A stretch of DNA of 8,215 nucleotides from Terriglobia bacterium (GTDB lineage: Bacteria > Acidobacteriota > Terriglobia > UBA7540): contig JALHUF010000542.1 in the NCBI GenBank assembly GCA_022866195.1, positions 1-8,215 on the forward strand, written 5' to 3'. This document shows positions 1 to 4,722 of this stretch, in pieces; the stretch's first letter is position 1; each line of letters starts with the position of its first letter. The translations under genes were made by a program, and so were the position numbers. The notes beneath the pieces are model-generated. The model saw nothing but the letters and a program-made list of their open reading frames with translations. It ran no database searches and was not told where the DNA came from.

Positions 1-165
1 CGCGTCCGCTTCCAGTTGATCACCGCGATCTACGGGGAGAATGAGGCGGCAAAGATCGGCATCGCCGAAGACCCCTTGGTTCAGAAAGCCCTGGAAAGCA
101 TGCCCCAGGCCAAAGAGCTCCTGGCCAAAGCTAAGAAGTACATGGCCAGCAAGAACAACAAGTAG
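1..165 (+). CDS. 3' end of an unassigned protein (partial, 54 residues visible)
   Basis: An open frame enters from the left edge in frame 1 and ends at a TAG stop (163-165). The visible tail begins RVRFQLITAIYGENEAAKIG and ends in a lysine- and alanine-rich stretch, KAKKYMASKNNK. Everything after about residue 20 looks helical and amphipathic, with alternating charged and aliphatic residues and no cysteines, so it is probably a C-terminal helix or helical hairpin. The codon choice is GC-rich in third positions and fits real coding sequence. I do not recognise the family from this tail, and the function cannot be stated. The start and any domains lie outside the window. The following 200 bases are repeat-like intergenic DNA with no clear intrinsic terminator. 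Confidence 0.7.
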   Translation, partial: RVRFQLITAIYGENEAAKIGIAEDPLVQKALESMPQAKELLAKAKKYMASKNNK

Positions 166-181
166 CTCCTCGGAAGAAGAG

Positions 182-370
182 AGAAGTCAGGAGCCAGAAG
201 TCAGAAGACAGTAGGTGGCACCTGGGGACTCGGGGCGGTTGATTTTGGATTGAGGACGTTGGCTGGGTGTTGTCAGTCGTTAGTAGTCTGTTGCTTTTCG
301 ACTTTCAACCTTCAACTTTCGACTTTGGCTGTTTACTGTCAACTGTTGACTGTAGACTGTTGGCTGCCAG
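182..370. repeat. Degenerate AGTC/GACTGT word array, block A
   Basis: This stretch is built from short, imperfectly repeated words. The left part is purine-rich and contains AGAAGTCAG twice (182-190 and 196-204). The right part (about 290-368) is pyrimidine-rich with repeated GACTTT, TTCAAC, ACTGT and GACTGT words. The left arm read on the minus strand resembles the right arm, so the block is roughly inverted on itself. The sequence around TGGGGACTCGGGG (223-235) recurs in block B at 768-779. There is no convincing codon structure. It ends about 10 bases from the stop codon of the zinc-ribbon gene. Similar degenerate word arrays are, to my knowledge, seen between genes in Acidobacteriota; their role is unknown. 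Confidence 0.6.
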
Positions 371-379
371 CTCCCCCTG

Positions 380-688
380 CTATTTCCTGCGCAGCAAGCC
401 CAGCAAGTACTTCACCAGCGAAATCCCACCCGTGATGGGAAGCAAGATGATTTGCCTGACGATGGAGGTGCGGGCGCGGGTGCGTTCCCGCGCCTGGCTG
501 GCGGTTTCCTGCGCCGTGAAGACCAGCAGGGCGGAGTACTTGGCGAAATCCACTCCGCATTGCTCGCACTGGCCGCCGTGCGCCTGCACGTGCTTGCAGG
601 CCGGACAGGTGTAGCTCAAAGGTGTGTGGCAACGAGTGCAGAACTGGGCGTGTTCAGGGTTCTCCTGGCGGCACCTGGGACACTGCAT
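380..688 (-). CDS. Small double zinc-ribbon protein with C-terminal membrane anchor
   Basis: This 102-residue protein has four CxxC knuckles: C3/C6, C17/C20, C28/C31 and C41/C44. They form two zinc-ribbon halves of the kind that bind structural zinc and usually mediate protein or nucleic-acid contacts. Residues 60-75 are charged and helical, with many Arg and Glu. Residues about 76-99 (SIVRQIILLPITGG onward) are hydrophobic and end in LLRRK, which is consistent with one tail-anchor helix and a zinc-ribbon head on the cytoplasmic side. No Shine-Dalgarno precedes the ATG at 688. Instead a TACAAT hexamer sits 5 nt upstream, so the message may be leaderless. Degenerate repeat blocks flank the gene on both sides. 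The double zinc-ribbon architecture is clear; the specific function is unknown. Confidence 0.8.
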   Translation of the reverse strand: MQCPRCRQENPEHAQFCTRCHTPLSYTCPACKHVQAHGGQCEQCGVDFAKYSALLVFTAQETASQARERTRARTSIVRQIILLPITGGISLVKYLLGLLRRK

Positions 689-693
689 GGCCC

Positions 694-723
694 ATTGTAG
701 ACATGGCGGGGCAGGCCGGGCAA
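694..723 (-). promoter_or_regulatory. Putative promoter of the zinc-ribbon gene (leaderless geometry)
   Basis: On the minus strand a -35-like TTGCCC (718-723) and a -10-like TACAAT (694-699) are separated by 18 bp. The -10 ends only 5 nt before the ATG at 688, so transcription would begin at or within a base or two of the start codon. The match is moderate, 4/6 and 5/6 to the sigma-70 consensus. Confidence 0.4.
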
Positions 724-727
724 ATTT

Positions 728-762
728 AGTTGACAGTCAACAGTCGGCAGTTGGCAGTCGAA
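728..762. repeat. Degenerate ACAGTC word array, block B first part
   Basis: TTGACAGTCAACAGTCGGCA and following bases are short repeats of ACAGTC, CAGTCG and GGCAGT. Read on the minus strand they give GACTGTTGACTGTCAAC, closely resembling block A at about 337-360. The two arrays therefore lie in inverted orientation on either side of the zinc-ribbon gene. The GGGACTCGGGG motif just after it (769-779) is instead in the same orientation as its copy in block A. Confidence 0.55.
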
Positions 763-807
763 ACGCTTGGGACTCGGGGCTGGGAACCAGGGGCTGGGGA
801 GGGCAAA

Positions 808-892
808 TGGGAGATTCCAGATTGAGGGGGATTTCGGTTTTCGAATTCCCAGCTTCGAGTTTCAGATTTCGATTTTCCAGTTTCGAATTCCG
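808..892. repeat. TTTCGAATTCC-type repeat, block B second part
   Basis: An AT-richer stretch in otherwise GC-rich DNA. TTTCGAATTCC occurs at 839-849 and again at 881-891, exactly 42 bases apart, and the intervening sequence repeats variants such as TTCGAG, TTTCAGA, TTTCGA and TTTCCAG. A related GATTCCAGATTGAG segment starts at about 813. The block lies just downstream of the 3' end of the tRNA gene. No open frame or terminator structure is convincing here. Confidence 0.5.
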
Positions 893-904
893 CGGCGGGA
901 GACT

Positions 905-980
905 TGGTGGACGCGAAGGGATTCGAACCCTCGGCCTCAGCGTTGCGAACGCCGCGCTCTCCCAACTGAGCTACGCGCCC
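905..980 (-). tRNA. tRNA-Ala, anticodon CGC
   Basis: The minus strand folds into a complete cloverleaf. The 7-bp acceptor stem is GGGCGCG paired with CGCGTCC and contains the G3:U70 wobble pair that is the alanine identity element. The D arm is GCTC/GAGC. The anticodon stem-loop carries TTCGCAA, giving anticodon CGC, which reads the GCG codon. The T arm contains GGGTTCGAATCCC. The discriminator base is A and the 3' CCA is encoded (905-907). There is no intron. A good promoter lies 18 nt upstream of the mature 5' end. No clear terminator follows; the gene runs into the block B repeats. Confidence 0.97.
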
Positions 981-998
981 ACGGGTACGGACTTTCCC

Positions 999-1027
999 AA
1001 TATAGCATGAGTCCGGCAGAGCGACAA
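999..1027 (-). promoter_or_regulatory. Promoter of the tRNA-Ala gene
   Basis: On the minus strand, TTGTCG (1022-1027) and TATATT (999-1004) are separated by exactly 17 bp. A TG one base upstream of the -10 gives the extended form ATGCTATATT. The mature tRNA begins 18 nt downstream, leaving a short leader for RNase P to remove. This is among the clearest sigma-70-like promoters in the window. Confidence 0.65.
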
Positions 1028-1181
1028 TTCAGGTGCGGGGTTCACTGCGGGTTGACTCCCCAAACGTTAGGGTCTGGGGCGATGCCAGAGCCAGAGATCA
1101 CGCCGAACACTCTCTCTGTCTAATGGCCACCAAAAAAGCGCAATGTTAGAGCACAACTCCACGTTACCTGCGGCGCAATCC

Positions 1182-1191
1182 ATGCTACAAT
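1182..1191 (+). promoter_or_regulatory. Extended -10 promoter of hicBA
   Basis: ATGCTACAAT contains a TG-N-TACAAT extended -10 (hexamer 1186-1191). A -35 is weak (TTACCT at 1164-1169, 16-bp spacing), as is usual with an extended -10. Transcription would start near 1198, upstream of the Shine-Dalgarno AAGGAG at 1205-1210. It would exclude the earlier in-frame ATG at 1143, which supports 1221 as the hicB start. Confidence 0.5.
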
Positions 1192-1220
1192 CGGCCCTGC
1201 TTAGAAGGAGCAGCGTCAGG

Positions 1221-1517
1221 ATGAGCACGAAGCGCAAAGCGGCCTCACGGCACCTGAGGCGCGTGGCTGAAGTGGACGAGGCGAGCATCCGCCTGCACAT
1301 CGAGCCCCTGGTAGAGGGCGGTTTTGTAGCCGCCAGCCCCGACGTGCCGGGTCTCGTAGCCGAAGGGCGCAGCGTGATGGAAACGGTGGAAATCGCGCAG
1401 GGGCTGACGCGCAAGATTGTGGAATCGTGCCTCGAACACGGCGACCCACTTCCCCCCGCACTCACCAAAATCCGCCGCACTCCCCTTGATCTCCGGATTC
1501 CTGTGGGCATCCGCTGA
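1221..1517 (+). CDS. hicB: HicB-family antitoxin
   Basis: This 98-residue protein is the antitoxin of a type II toxin-antitoxin pair. It is expected to bind and neutralise HicA and to repress its own operon. Residues 23-78 show the HicB partial RNase H-like fold: LHIEPLVEGGFVAASPDVPG is followed by EGRSVMETVEIAQ and a helix ending at HGDPLPP. The C-terminal 20 residues are basic and short, and I see no helix-turn-helix or ribbon-helix-helix domain, so DNA binding is not assured. I chose the ATG at 1221 because AAGGAG lies 10 nt upstream and an extended -10 promoter lies between it and the alternative ATG at 1143. The stop overlaps the hicA start in TGATG, so the two are translationally coupled. 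Antitoxin comes first, the reverse of the classical hicAB order. Confidence 0.85.
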   Translation: MSTKRKAASRHLRRVAEVDEASIRLHIEPLVEGGFVAASPDVPGLVAEGRSVMETVEIAQGLTRKIVESCLEHGDPLPPALTKIRRTPLDLRIPVGIR

Positions 1518-1741
1518 TGAGCCGCCTGGCGGGATTCACCTATCGCGAGGTCGCCCGTAAGCTCCGGACGTTTGGCTTTGCCTTTGACCGCCAGGGTCCA
1601 GGAAGCCACGAGATCTGGCGTCAGGAGGCGACGGGCCGCAAAGTTACCATCCCCCACCACGCACGCGACATGGCCGAAGGCACCCTACGCGCGATCCTCC
1701 GCGAAGCCGGTATCGACGTCAGCGCGTTCCTAAAGGCTTGA
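1517..1741 (+). CDS. hicA: HicA-family toxin (mRNA interferase)
   Basis: This 74-residue protein matches the usual HicA/YcfA size and layout. HicA toxins are small double-stranded-RNA-binding-like proteins that cleave mRNA and halt translation until HicB is restored. Visible hallmarks are the N-terminal helix YREVARKLRTFGF, the QGPGSHEIWR segment with the expected catalytic His31, the strand RKVTIPHH, and the C-terminal GTLRAILREAGI helix. All expected segments are intact, so the toxin is probably active. It starts one base inside the hicB stop codon (TGATG) and has no strong Shine-Dalgarno of its own, so translation should depend on hicB. About 230 bases of non-coding sequence follow. Confidence 0.92.
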   Translation: MSRLAGFTYREVARKLRTFGFAFDRQGPGSHEIWRQEATGRKVTIPHHARDMAEGTLRAILREAGIDVSAFLKA

Positions 1742-1871
1742 GGGCACGAATCAAGGGCAAAGAGCGGAGCTAGGCCTGCCCATGGCAACGGAGAAACTGG
1801 CCTTCCCGTTTCTTGCCTGCCGGCCCGAGGTCGGCGCCACGCGCAAGCGCGGGGGCTGCCCCATCGTCTCT

Positions 1872-1912
1872 GTAGTGGCGCTCTATAAGCGCCGAAATGA
1901 CTGGGCCGATCC
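1872..1912 (+). repeat. REP-like palindromic element, copy 1
   Basis: A GTAG tetranucleotide is followed after one base by a hairpin: GGCGCT (1877-1882), loop CTATA, AGCGCC (1888-1893). After it comes a conserved tail, CGAAATGACTGGGCCGATCC. The element aligns with the minus-strand copy at 2211-2250, with 32 identical positions over 41 columns and one gap. GTAG at the foot of a short palindrome is the hallmark of REP elements mobilised by REP-associated tyrosine transposases. No such transposase gene is in this window. Confidence 0.6.
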
Positions 1913-1949
1913 CCTATAGGTTCACGACTGGGTTGGCGCGCTGCTACAA

Positions 1950-1969
1950 CACAGAGCCATTCCCCTGTG
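1950..1969 (-). terminator. Stem-loop just after the small membrane gene
   Basis: Two bases past the TAA stop, the minus strand can form CACAGGG-GAATGG-CTCTGTG, a 7-bp stem with one G:U pair and a 6-nt loop. The following bases (TTGTAGC) are not a clean T-run, so this is at best a weak intrinsic terminator or a 3'-end stabiliser. Confidence 0.3.
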
Positions 1970-1971
1970 GC

Positions 1972-2145
1972 TTATTGCTTCTGGCGGTGGAGAAGATACA
2001 AGACAACGCCCACGAGGATACCGGCTGGCAAGGTGATGAGCAGGAACCAGCGCGCGGCGGGAACCGCGACGACGATGATGACCATAATCCCGACCGCGAC
2101 CAAACCACCCAGCACGCCTTTCGTCGGGATCTTTTCAATTCCCAT
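1972..2145 (-). CDS. Small two-helix membrane protein (57 aa)
   Basis: This short gene encodes 57 residues. The sequence begins MGIEKIPTKGVLGG. A first hydrophobic helix follows at about residues 11-29 (GLVAVGIMVIIVVAV). A short PAARW turn leads to a second helix at about 34-52 (FLLITLPAGILVGVVLYLL), and the protein ends in the basic tail HRQKQ. It is probably an inner-membrane hairpin protein. Its start is supported by AAGGA (2153-2157) 7 nt upstream of the ATG, and a stem-loop follows the stop. It lies 101 nt downstream of the AlaX-type gene on the same strand and may be read from that transcript. It sits between two inverted REP-like elements. I do not recognise a family, and the function is unknown. 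Confidence 0.75.
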   Translation of the reverse strand: MGIEKIPTKGVLGGLVAVGIMVIIVVAVPAARWFLLITLPAGILVGVVLYLLHRQKQ

Positions 2146-2210
2146 GCTCTGGTCCTTGTCCCCCTAGCGGCGATCTACCTGTCCCGCCTTGGCGTGGATG
2201 ACCGCCGTCC

Positions 2211-2250
2211 CGGTCGGCCAATTATTTCGACGCTCACAGAGCGCCGCTAC
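2211..2250 (-). repeat. REP-like palindromic element, copy 2
   Basis: On the minus strand GTAG (2247-2250) is followed by a hairpin, GGCGCTC-TGT-GAGCGTC (2229-2245), and the tail CGAAATAATTGGCCGACCG. Seven of the eight substitutions relative to copy 1 are transitions, and the pairing of the stem is kept. The element abuts the alanyl-tRNA editing gene so closely that the TAG of GTAG is that gene's stop codon. No T-run follows the hairpin, so it is not a standard terminator, although it may shape the 3' end of the mRNA. Confidence 0.6.
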
Positions 2251-3434
2251 AACAGCCCCTCGGCGACGCTCAGCGCCTCCTCAAGCCGGGCCTCGTCGAA
2301 TCCTCCGCCCTGGGCAAAATCGCGCGCGCCGCCGCCCTTGCCGCCGACCTGGGCGACGGTTTGCTTGAGGATGCTGCCCATGTCGGCCGCACCACCGGCG
2401 GATTGAGCGAAGAATAGCGCCGCAGGCTTGCCTTTCACGCCGATGAAAGCCACGGCCCCTGGCAGATGCGCCACCGCATGTGCGAGCATCTTGGCCTCAT
2501 CGTGGTCTTCCGCAGCAAAGACTTGGCGCACGATTTTTCGTCCCTTCTTCTCCGGTGCCGCTGACCACAGCTCGCGCGCCTCGTACTCTGCTACCCGCTT
2601 GACGAGCTTCTCGCGTGCCCGCAGGTCGGTGCGCAGCTCCTCGGCTCGCTTGCCAATAAGGGCAGGGACGTTTTCCAGCGCCCCGGAGAACAATCGTGCC
2701 GACTCCGTCAGCAAAGCAAAATCGCTCCTCGCTGCTTTGAGCGCGCGATTCCCGCACAGAAACTCCACCCGCGTGACGCCTTTCATCCGCTCAAACTTCC
2801 GCACCAGGACCAGCCCAACTGCTCCTGTGCGGTTCACATGCGTGCCGCCGCAGGCCGAGAGGTCGAAGTCCGGCACTTCGACGAGACGGACGTCACCCTC
2901 CCGCAAGGTCGGCTTGCGCAGGTCCAACTGGCCTGCCTCGTCGGCCGACTTGAAGAAAATCCGGACTTCGCGGTTCTCAAACACGACCTGGTTCGCCAAC
3001 TCTTCGGCTTCCTCGATCTGGCGGCGACCCAGGCGGTCCGAATCGAGGTCGAGGGTGGAGATTTCTGCGCCCAGGTGGAACGAAACCGTCTTGTAGTTTC
3101 CCATTCTCTCGAAGGCGCCTGACAGCAGATGCTGGCCGGTGTGTTGCTGCATGTGGTCGAAGCGCCTTGCCCAGTCAATTCGGCCCACAATCTCGGCTGC
3201 GTCGGGCTTTTGCCCGACCACGTGGGCAATCGCTTCTCCTTCCTCAATCACCTCGAGGACGGGAATGCCGGAAAGCGTGCCCCGGTCCGCCGGCTGGCCG
3301 CCGGTTTCGGGATAAAACGCGGTGCGGTCGAGATAGACGCGAAAGCCGCGCGCGTCCGGCTCGGCAGCCAGTAAGCGCGCTTCAAAGTCGCGGAGGTAAC
3401 AGTCCGTGTAAAAGAGACGTTCGGTCTTCGCCAT
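2247..3434 (-). CDS. Alanyl-tRNA trans-editing protein, AlaX long form with DHHA1 domain
   Basis: This 395-residue protein resembles the editing half of alanyl-tRNA synthetase without its catalytic core. Such proteins hydrolyse Ser or Gly wrongly attached to tRNA-Ala, in the cytoplasm. Residues about 35-50 (DRTAFYPETGGQPADRG) form the characteristic beta-barrel segment. Zinc-binding and active-site residues are intact: H98 and H102 in HTGQH, and C195 and H199 in CGGTH. Residues about 240-290 form a charged linker helix, and the C-terminal DHHA1 domain carries GGKGGGARDFAQGGG at 364-378. The length fits AlaX-L proteins. The ATG follows the threonine synthase stop by 6 nt, and AGGAG overlaps that stop codon, so the two are co-transcribed. 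The TAG stop is part of a REP-like element. A stand-alone alaS is excluded by the missing aminoacylation domain. Confidence 0.93.
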   Translation of the reverse strand: MAKTERLFYTDCYLRDFEARLLAAEPDARGFRVYLDRTAFYPETGGQPADRGTLSGIPVLEVIEEGEAIAHVVGQKPDAAEIVGRIDWARRFDHMQQHTGQHLLSGAFERMGNYKTVSFHLGAEISTLDLDSDRLGRRQIEEAEELANQVVFENREVRIFFKSADEAGQLDLRKPTLREGDVRLVEVPDFDLSACGGTHVNRTGAVGLVLVRKFERMKGVTRVEFLCGNRALKAARSDFALLTESARLFSGALENVPALIGKRAEELRTDLRAREKLVKRVAEYEARELWSAAPEKKGRKIVRQVFAAEDHDEAKMLAHAVAHLPGAVAFIGVKGKPAALFFAQSAGGAADMGSILKQTVAQVGGKGGGARDFAQGGGFDEARLEEALSVAEGLL

Positions 3435-3440
3435 AGGCTC

Positions 3441-4625
3441 CTACTTTTTCGCGCTTGACACCAGGGTTTCGAGGACTTCCACGTACTTGTAGCCGCTGGC
3501 GGTCAAGAAGAGCACGATGGTTTCCTGCCCGGAGACGAAGCCATCCGCCAGGAGGCGTTTCAGCGCCGCCAGCGTTGCGCCGCCTTCGGGTGAAATAACC
3601 AAACCTTCCGTCTCGGCGAGTTCGCGAACCCCCTCGAGCATGGCGCTGTCGTCCACGGCGAGTGCCCCGCCGCGACTCTCGCGCAGCACCCGCAGCATCA
3701 GGAAATCGCCGATGGCCGCAGGCACGCGCAGGCCGGAGGCTACGGTTTTCGGCTCCGGCCACTCTTCGGCGTGTTCAGCCCTTCGCTCAAAGGCACGCAC
3801 GATGGGTGCGCAGCCCGTCGCCTGCACGGCAAACATGCGCGGGCGCCGCTGCTCGATCCAGCCCATTTCCTGCATCTCGTCAAAGGCTTTCCACATACCG
3901 ATCAGGCCCGTCCCGCCTCCCGTGGGATAGATCATCACGTCGGGAACCCGCCACTGGAGCTGCTCGTGGATCTCATACGCCATCGTTTTCTTGCCCTCCA
4001 GGCGATAGGGTTCGCGGAGGGTTGAACAGTCAAACCAGCCGTCCTCTGAGCGCTCCCGCAGGGCGCGGGCACAATCCTTGATGCTTCCCGGCACCAGCAC
4101 GACCTCGGCGCCGAGCAGCGCGCATTCCAGCCGGTTGGCGAGCGGCGTGTCTTCCGGCATGAAGACCACCGCCTCAAGGCCGGCCCGGGCGGCGTAAGCA
4201 GCCAGCGCACCGCCGGCATTTCCGGCCGAGGGAATTGCCAACTTCTTGATGCCCAGCTCGCGCGCCATGCTGACCGCCACCGCCAGCCCGCGAGCCTTGA
4301 ACGACCCCGTCGGGTTCAGGGATTCGTCCTTCAGATAAAGATTGGCCAGGCCCAGGCTCTCTCCGAGACGCCGAGCGTGAAGAAGCGGCGTCAGCCCCTC
4401 ACCCAGGGAAACGATGGACGATTCCTGAGCGACCGGAAGCAGCTCCCGGTAGCGCCACAGGTGCGGTGGGCGCGAGGCCAGGCGCTGCCGCAATCGCCTT
4501 CCCGCCACGCGCCGCAGGTAGTAACGGACCCACAACGGCGAGCCGCAGGGGCAAAGGTTATAAACCTTGCCAGGCTCGAATTGCCTCGCGCAACGCGCGC
4601 ACTCCAGATGCGAGACCAAAGACAT
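3441..4625 (-). CDS. thrC: Threonine synthase-like PLP-dependent enzyme
   Basis: This 394-residue protein is a fold-type II PLP enzyme most like threonine synthase, which converts O-phosphohomoserine to threonine and phosphate. An N-terminal zinc-knuckle (C9xxC12 with C25xC27) precedes the catalytic domain, as in many bacterial and archaeal ThrC proteins. The PLP lysine is K110 in NPTGSFKARG. SAGNAGG (133-139) and PTGGGTG (234-240) form the cofactor- and phosphate-binding loops, and SPEGGA (345-350) with TASGYKY (375-381) closes the C-terminal part. The enzyme appears complete. The ATG at 4625 has no Shine-Dalgarno and may be leaderless from the promoter at 4635-4664. It heads an operon with the alanyl-tRNA editing gene. 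A related role, such as a cysteate or diaminopropionate synthase branch, is possible because other family members share these motifs. Confidence 0.87.
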   Translation of the reverse strand: MSLVSHLECARCARQFEPGKVYNLCPCGSPLWVRYYLRRVAGRRLRQRLASRPPHLWRYRELLPVAQESSIVSLGEGLTPLLHARRLGESLGLANLYLKDESLNPTGSFKARGLAVAVSMARELGIKKLAIPSAGNAGGALAAYAARAGLEAVVFMPEDTPLANRLECALLGAEVVLVPGSIKDCARALRERSEDGWFDCSTLREPYRLEGKKTMAYEIHEQLQWRVPDVMIYPTGGGTGLIGMWKAFDEMQEMGWIEQRRPRMFAVQATGCAPIVRAFERRAEHAEEWPEPKTVASGLRVPAAIGDFLMLRVLRESRGGALAVDDSAMLEGVRELAETEGLVISPEGGATLAALKRLLADGFVSGQETIVLFLTASGYKYVEVLETLVSSAKK

Positions 4626-4634
4626 GAGGCTCGA

Positions 4635-4664
4635 AGTCTAACCGACCATGTAAGGCACGGTCAA
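4635..4664 (-). promoter_or_regulatory. Putative promoter of the thrC-alaX operon
   Basis: On the minus strand TTGACC (4659-4664) and TAGACT (4635-4640) are separated by 18 bp. The -10 ends 9 nt before the ATG at 4625, so the leader would be only a few bases. The -35 matches 5/6 and the -10 4/6 to the sigma-70 consensus. The 97-bp intergenic region is shared with the divergent HAD gene. Confidence 0.45.
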
Positions 4665-4703
4665 CGTGAGACGAGCTTCGGCAACGCGGCGGGCGAAAGC
4701 TGT

Positions 4704-4713
4704 ATGCTAGAAT
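4704..4713 (+). promoter_or_regulatory. Extended -10 promoter of the HAD phosphatase gene
   Basis: ATGCTAGAAT contains TG-N-TAGAAT (hexamer 4708-4713) and ends 9 nt before the ATG at 4723. No good -35 is seen at the expected spacing, which an extended -10 can tolerate. The predicted start of transcription is within about 3 nt of the ATG. Confidence 0.45.
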
Positions 4714-4722
4714 CCTCTCCCT

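Noticed and set aside
182..892. CRISPR array
   Set aside because: The repeats are short, degenerate and irregularly spaced, with no constant repeat/spacer alternation and no cas genes.
1123..1149. Tiny frame MATKKAQC resembling a gene start or leader peptide
   Set aside because: Only eight codons, no Shine-Dalgarno and no attenuator-like structure. The resemblance to common MATKKA starts is probably chance.
1143..1220. Longer hicB start at the ATG at 1143 adding 26 residues
   Set aside because: No Shine-Dalgarno precedes it, the extended -10 at 1182-1191 lies inside it, and the ATG at 1221 has AAGGAG at good spacing. The added residues do not resemble HicB.
1067..1660. Minus-strand open frame across hicBA
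   Set aside because: Its composition is low-complexity Arg/Ser/Thr, and both HicB and HicA on the plus strand are clear family members.
905..1741. tRNA-associated integrative element carrying hicBA
   Set aside because: No integrase and no visible repeat of the tRNA 3' end, and hicBA lies on the 5' side of the tRNA, not at the usual 3' attachment side.
1897..2406. Plus-strand open frame over the small membrane gene and the alaX 3' end
   Set aside because: It is rich in Pro, Arg and Asp with no domain, and it overlaps two better supported minus-strand genes and a REP-like element.
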